Positions 22,736-22,972 of a DNA stretch of 22,972 nucleotides are shown one piece after another. Both the position numbers and the translations under genes were made by a program. Below the pieces are notes generated by a model. The model had not been told where the DNA came from, searched no databases, and saw only the letters and a program-made list of their open reading frames with translations. The stretch is from JBNKDD01 sp050288085. GTDB taxonomy: Bacteria; Chloroflexota; Anaerolineae; Aggregatilineales; UBA3940. Each line of letters begins with the position of its first letter. The first letter of the stretch is position 1. The stretch covers positions 1 through 22,972 of the forward strand of contig JBNKDD010000059.1 of the NCBI GenBank assembly GCA_050288085.1, read 5' to 3'.

Positions 22736-22972
22736 ATGGAAATCCCAACCTTACAGGATGTATTGGAAGCGCGAAATGTGATCCGGCAGCATATCCCGCC
22801 GACCCCATTACATAGCTACCCGGCGCTCAATGAGCTGATCGGTACGACGGTCTATGTCAAGCATGAGAACTACCAGCCCATCGGTGCGTTTAAGATTCGA
22901 GGTGCGTTGAACCTCGCTTCGCATCTCACCGAGGATGAACGCAGGCGCGGGCTGATCACGGCCTCAACCGGT
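22736..22972 (+). CDS. Threonine/serine dehydratase-like PLP enzyme (partial)
   Basis: Only the first 79 residues are in the window; the frame runs off the right edge. It shows the fold type II PLP-enzyme start: PPTPLHSYPALNELIG, YVKHENYQPIGAFKIRGA with the PLP lysine in AFKIRGA, and ITASTG at the edge, where GNH would normally follow. This fits threonine ammonia-lyase and serine racemase relatives. ATG at 22736 has AAAGG ten bases upstream. It lies 45 bp after the MocR-type gene on the same strand and is probably co-transcribed. Confidence 0.88.
   Translation, partial: MEIPTLQDVLEARNVIRQHIPPTPLHSYPALNELIGTTVYVKHENYQPIGAFKIRGALNLASHLTEDERRRGLITASTG

Overview
The window reads as a chromosomal segment of a Chloroflexota bacterium, probably Anaerolineae-like. 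The evidence is indirect: moderately high GC, exported proteins with long Thr/Pro linkers behind a lipobox or membrane anchor, a Ser/Thr kinase fused to an extracellular FGE-fold domain, a stand-alone B12 subunit next to MeaB, and a geranylgeranyl-reductase-type flavoprotein. No rRNA, tRNA, CRISPR array, insertion sequence or phage gene was seen. Genes are tightly packed and no gene-free stretch exceeds 300 bases; the longest are 13971-14178 and 20800-20988.

Layout. (1) 1-2292, minus strand: a membrane-anchored alpha/beta hydrolase that runs off the left edge and starts at TTG, preceded by a geranylgeranyl-reductase-family flavoprotein. (2) 2293-4887, plus strand: a control region with 11-bp direct repeats, a secreted Cys/His/Met-rich small protein, a terminator, then an OmpR-type regulator and a histidine kinase whose sensor loop is packed with Met and His. 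This looks like a metal- or envelope-stress-sensing module. (3) 12196 down to 4868, minus strand: four genes behind one good promoter. They are a transmembrane Ser/Thr kinase with an FGE-like ectodomain, an 843-residue protein of unknown family with an HxxxDG motif, a tandem class II aldolase with a degenerate second half, and an Apd1-like thioredoxin-fold ferredoxin. (4) 13970-12312, minus strand: a CcdA-like thiol-redox transporter and a DUF2085 membrane protein, 3 nt apart, ended by a terminator. (5) 18169-14179, minus strand: a DUF3592-like protein, a PPOX-fold protein, a B12-binding mutase subunit, MeaB, PRPP synthetase and a GlsB/YeaQ-family membrane protein. (6) 20799-18312, minus strand: a lipoprotein and a Cys-rich repeat protein. 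(7) 20989 to the right edge, plus strand: a 67-residue small protein, a MocR-type regulator/aminotransferase and the start of a threonine-dehydratase-like enzyme.

The most unusual item is the CcdA homologue at 13122-13970. The segment that is normally its first transmembrane helix (the SPCVLPLVP cysteine helix) sits at the C-terminus, while the start codon is fixed by a strong ribosome binding site. It therefore looks like a natural circular permutation. The four-gene kinase cluster, the Met/His-rich sensor with its Cys-rich secreted neighbour, and the disulfide-patterned repeat protein are the other points worth following. All functional statements come from reading motifs by eye; no database search was run.
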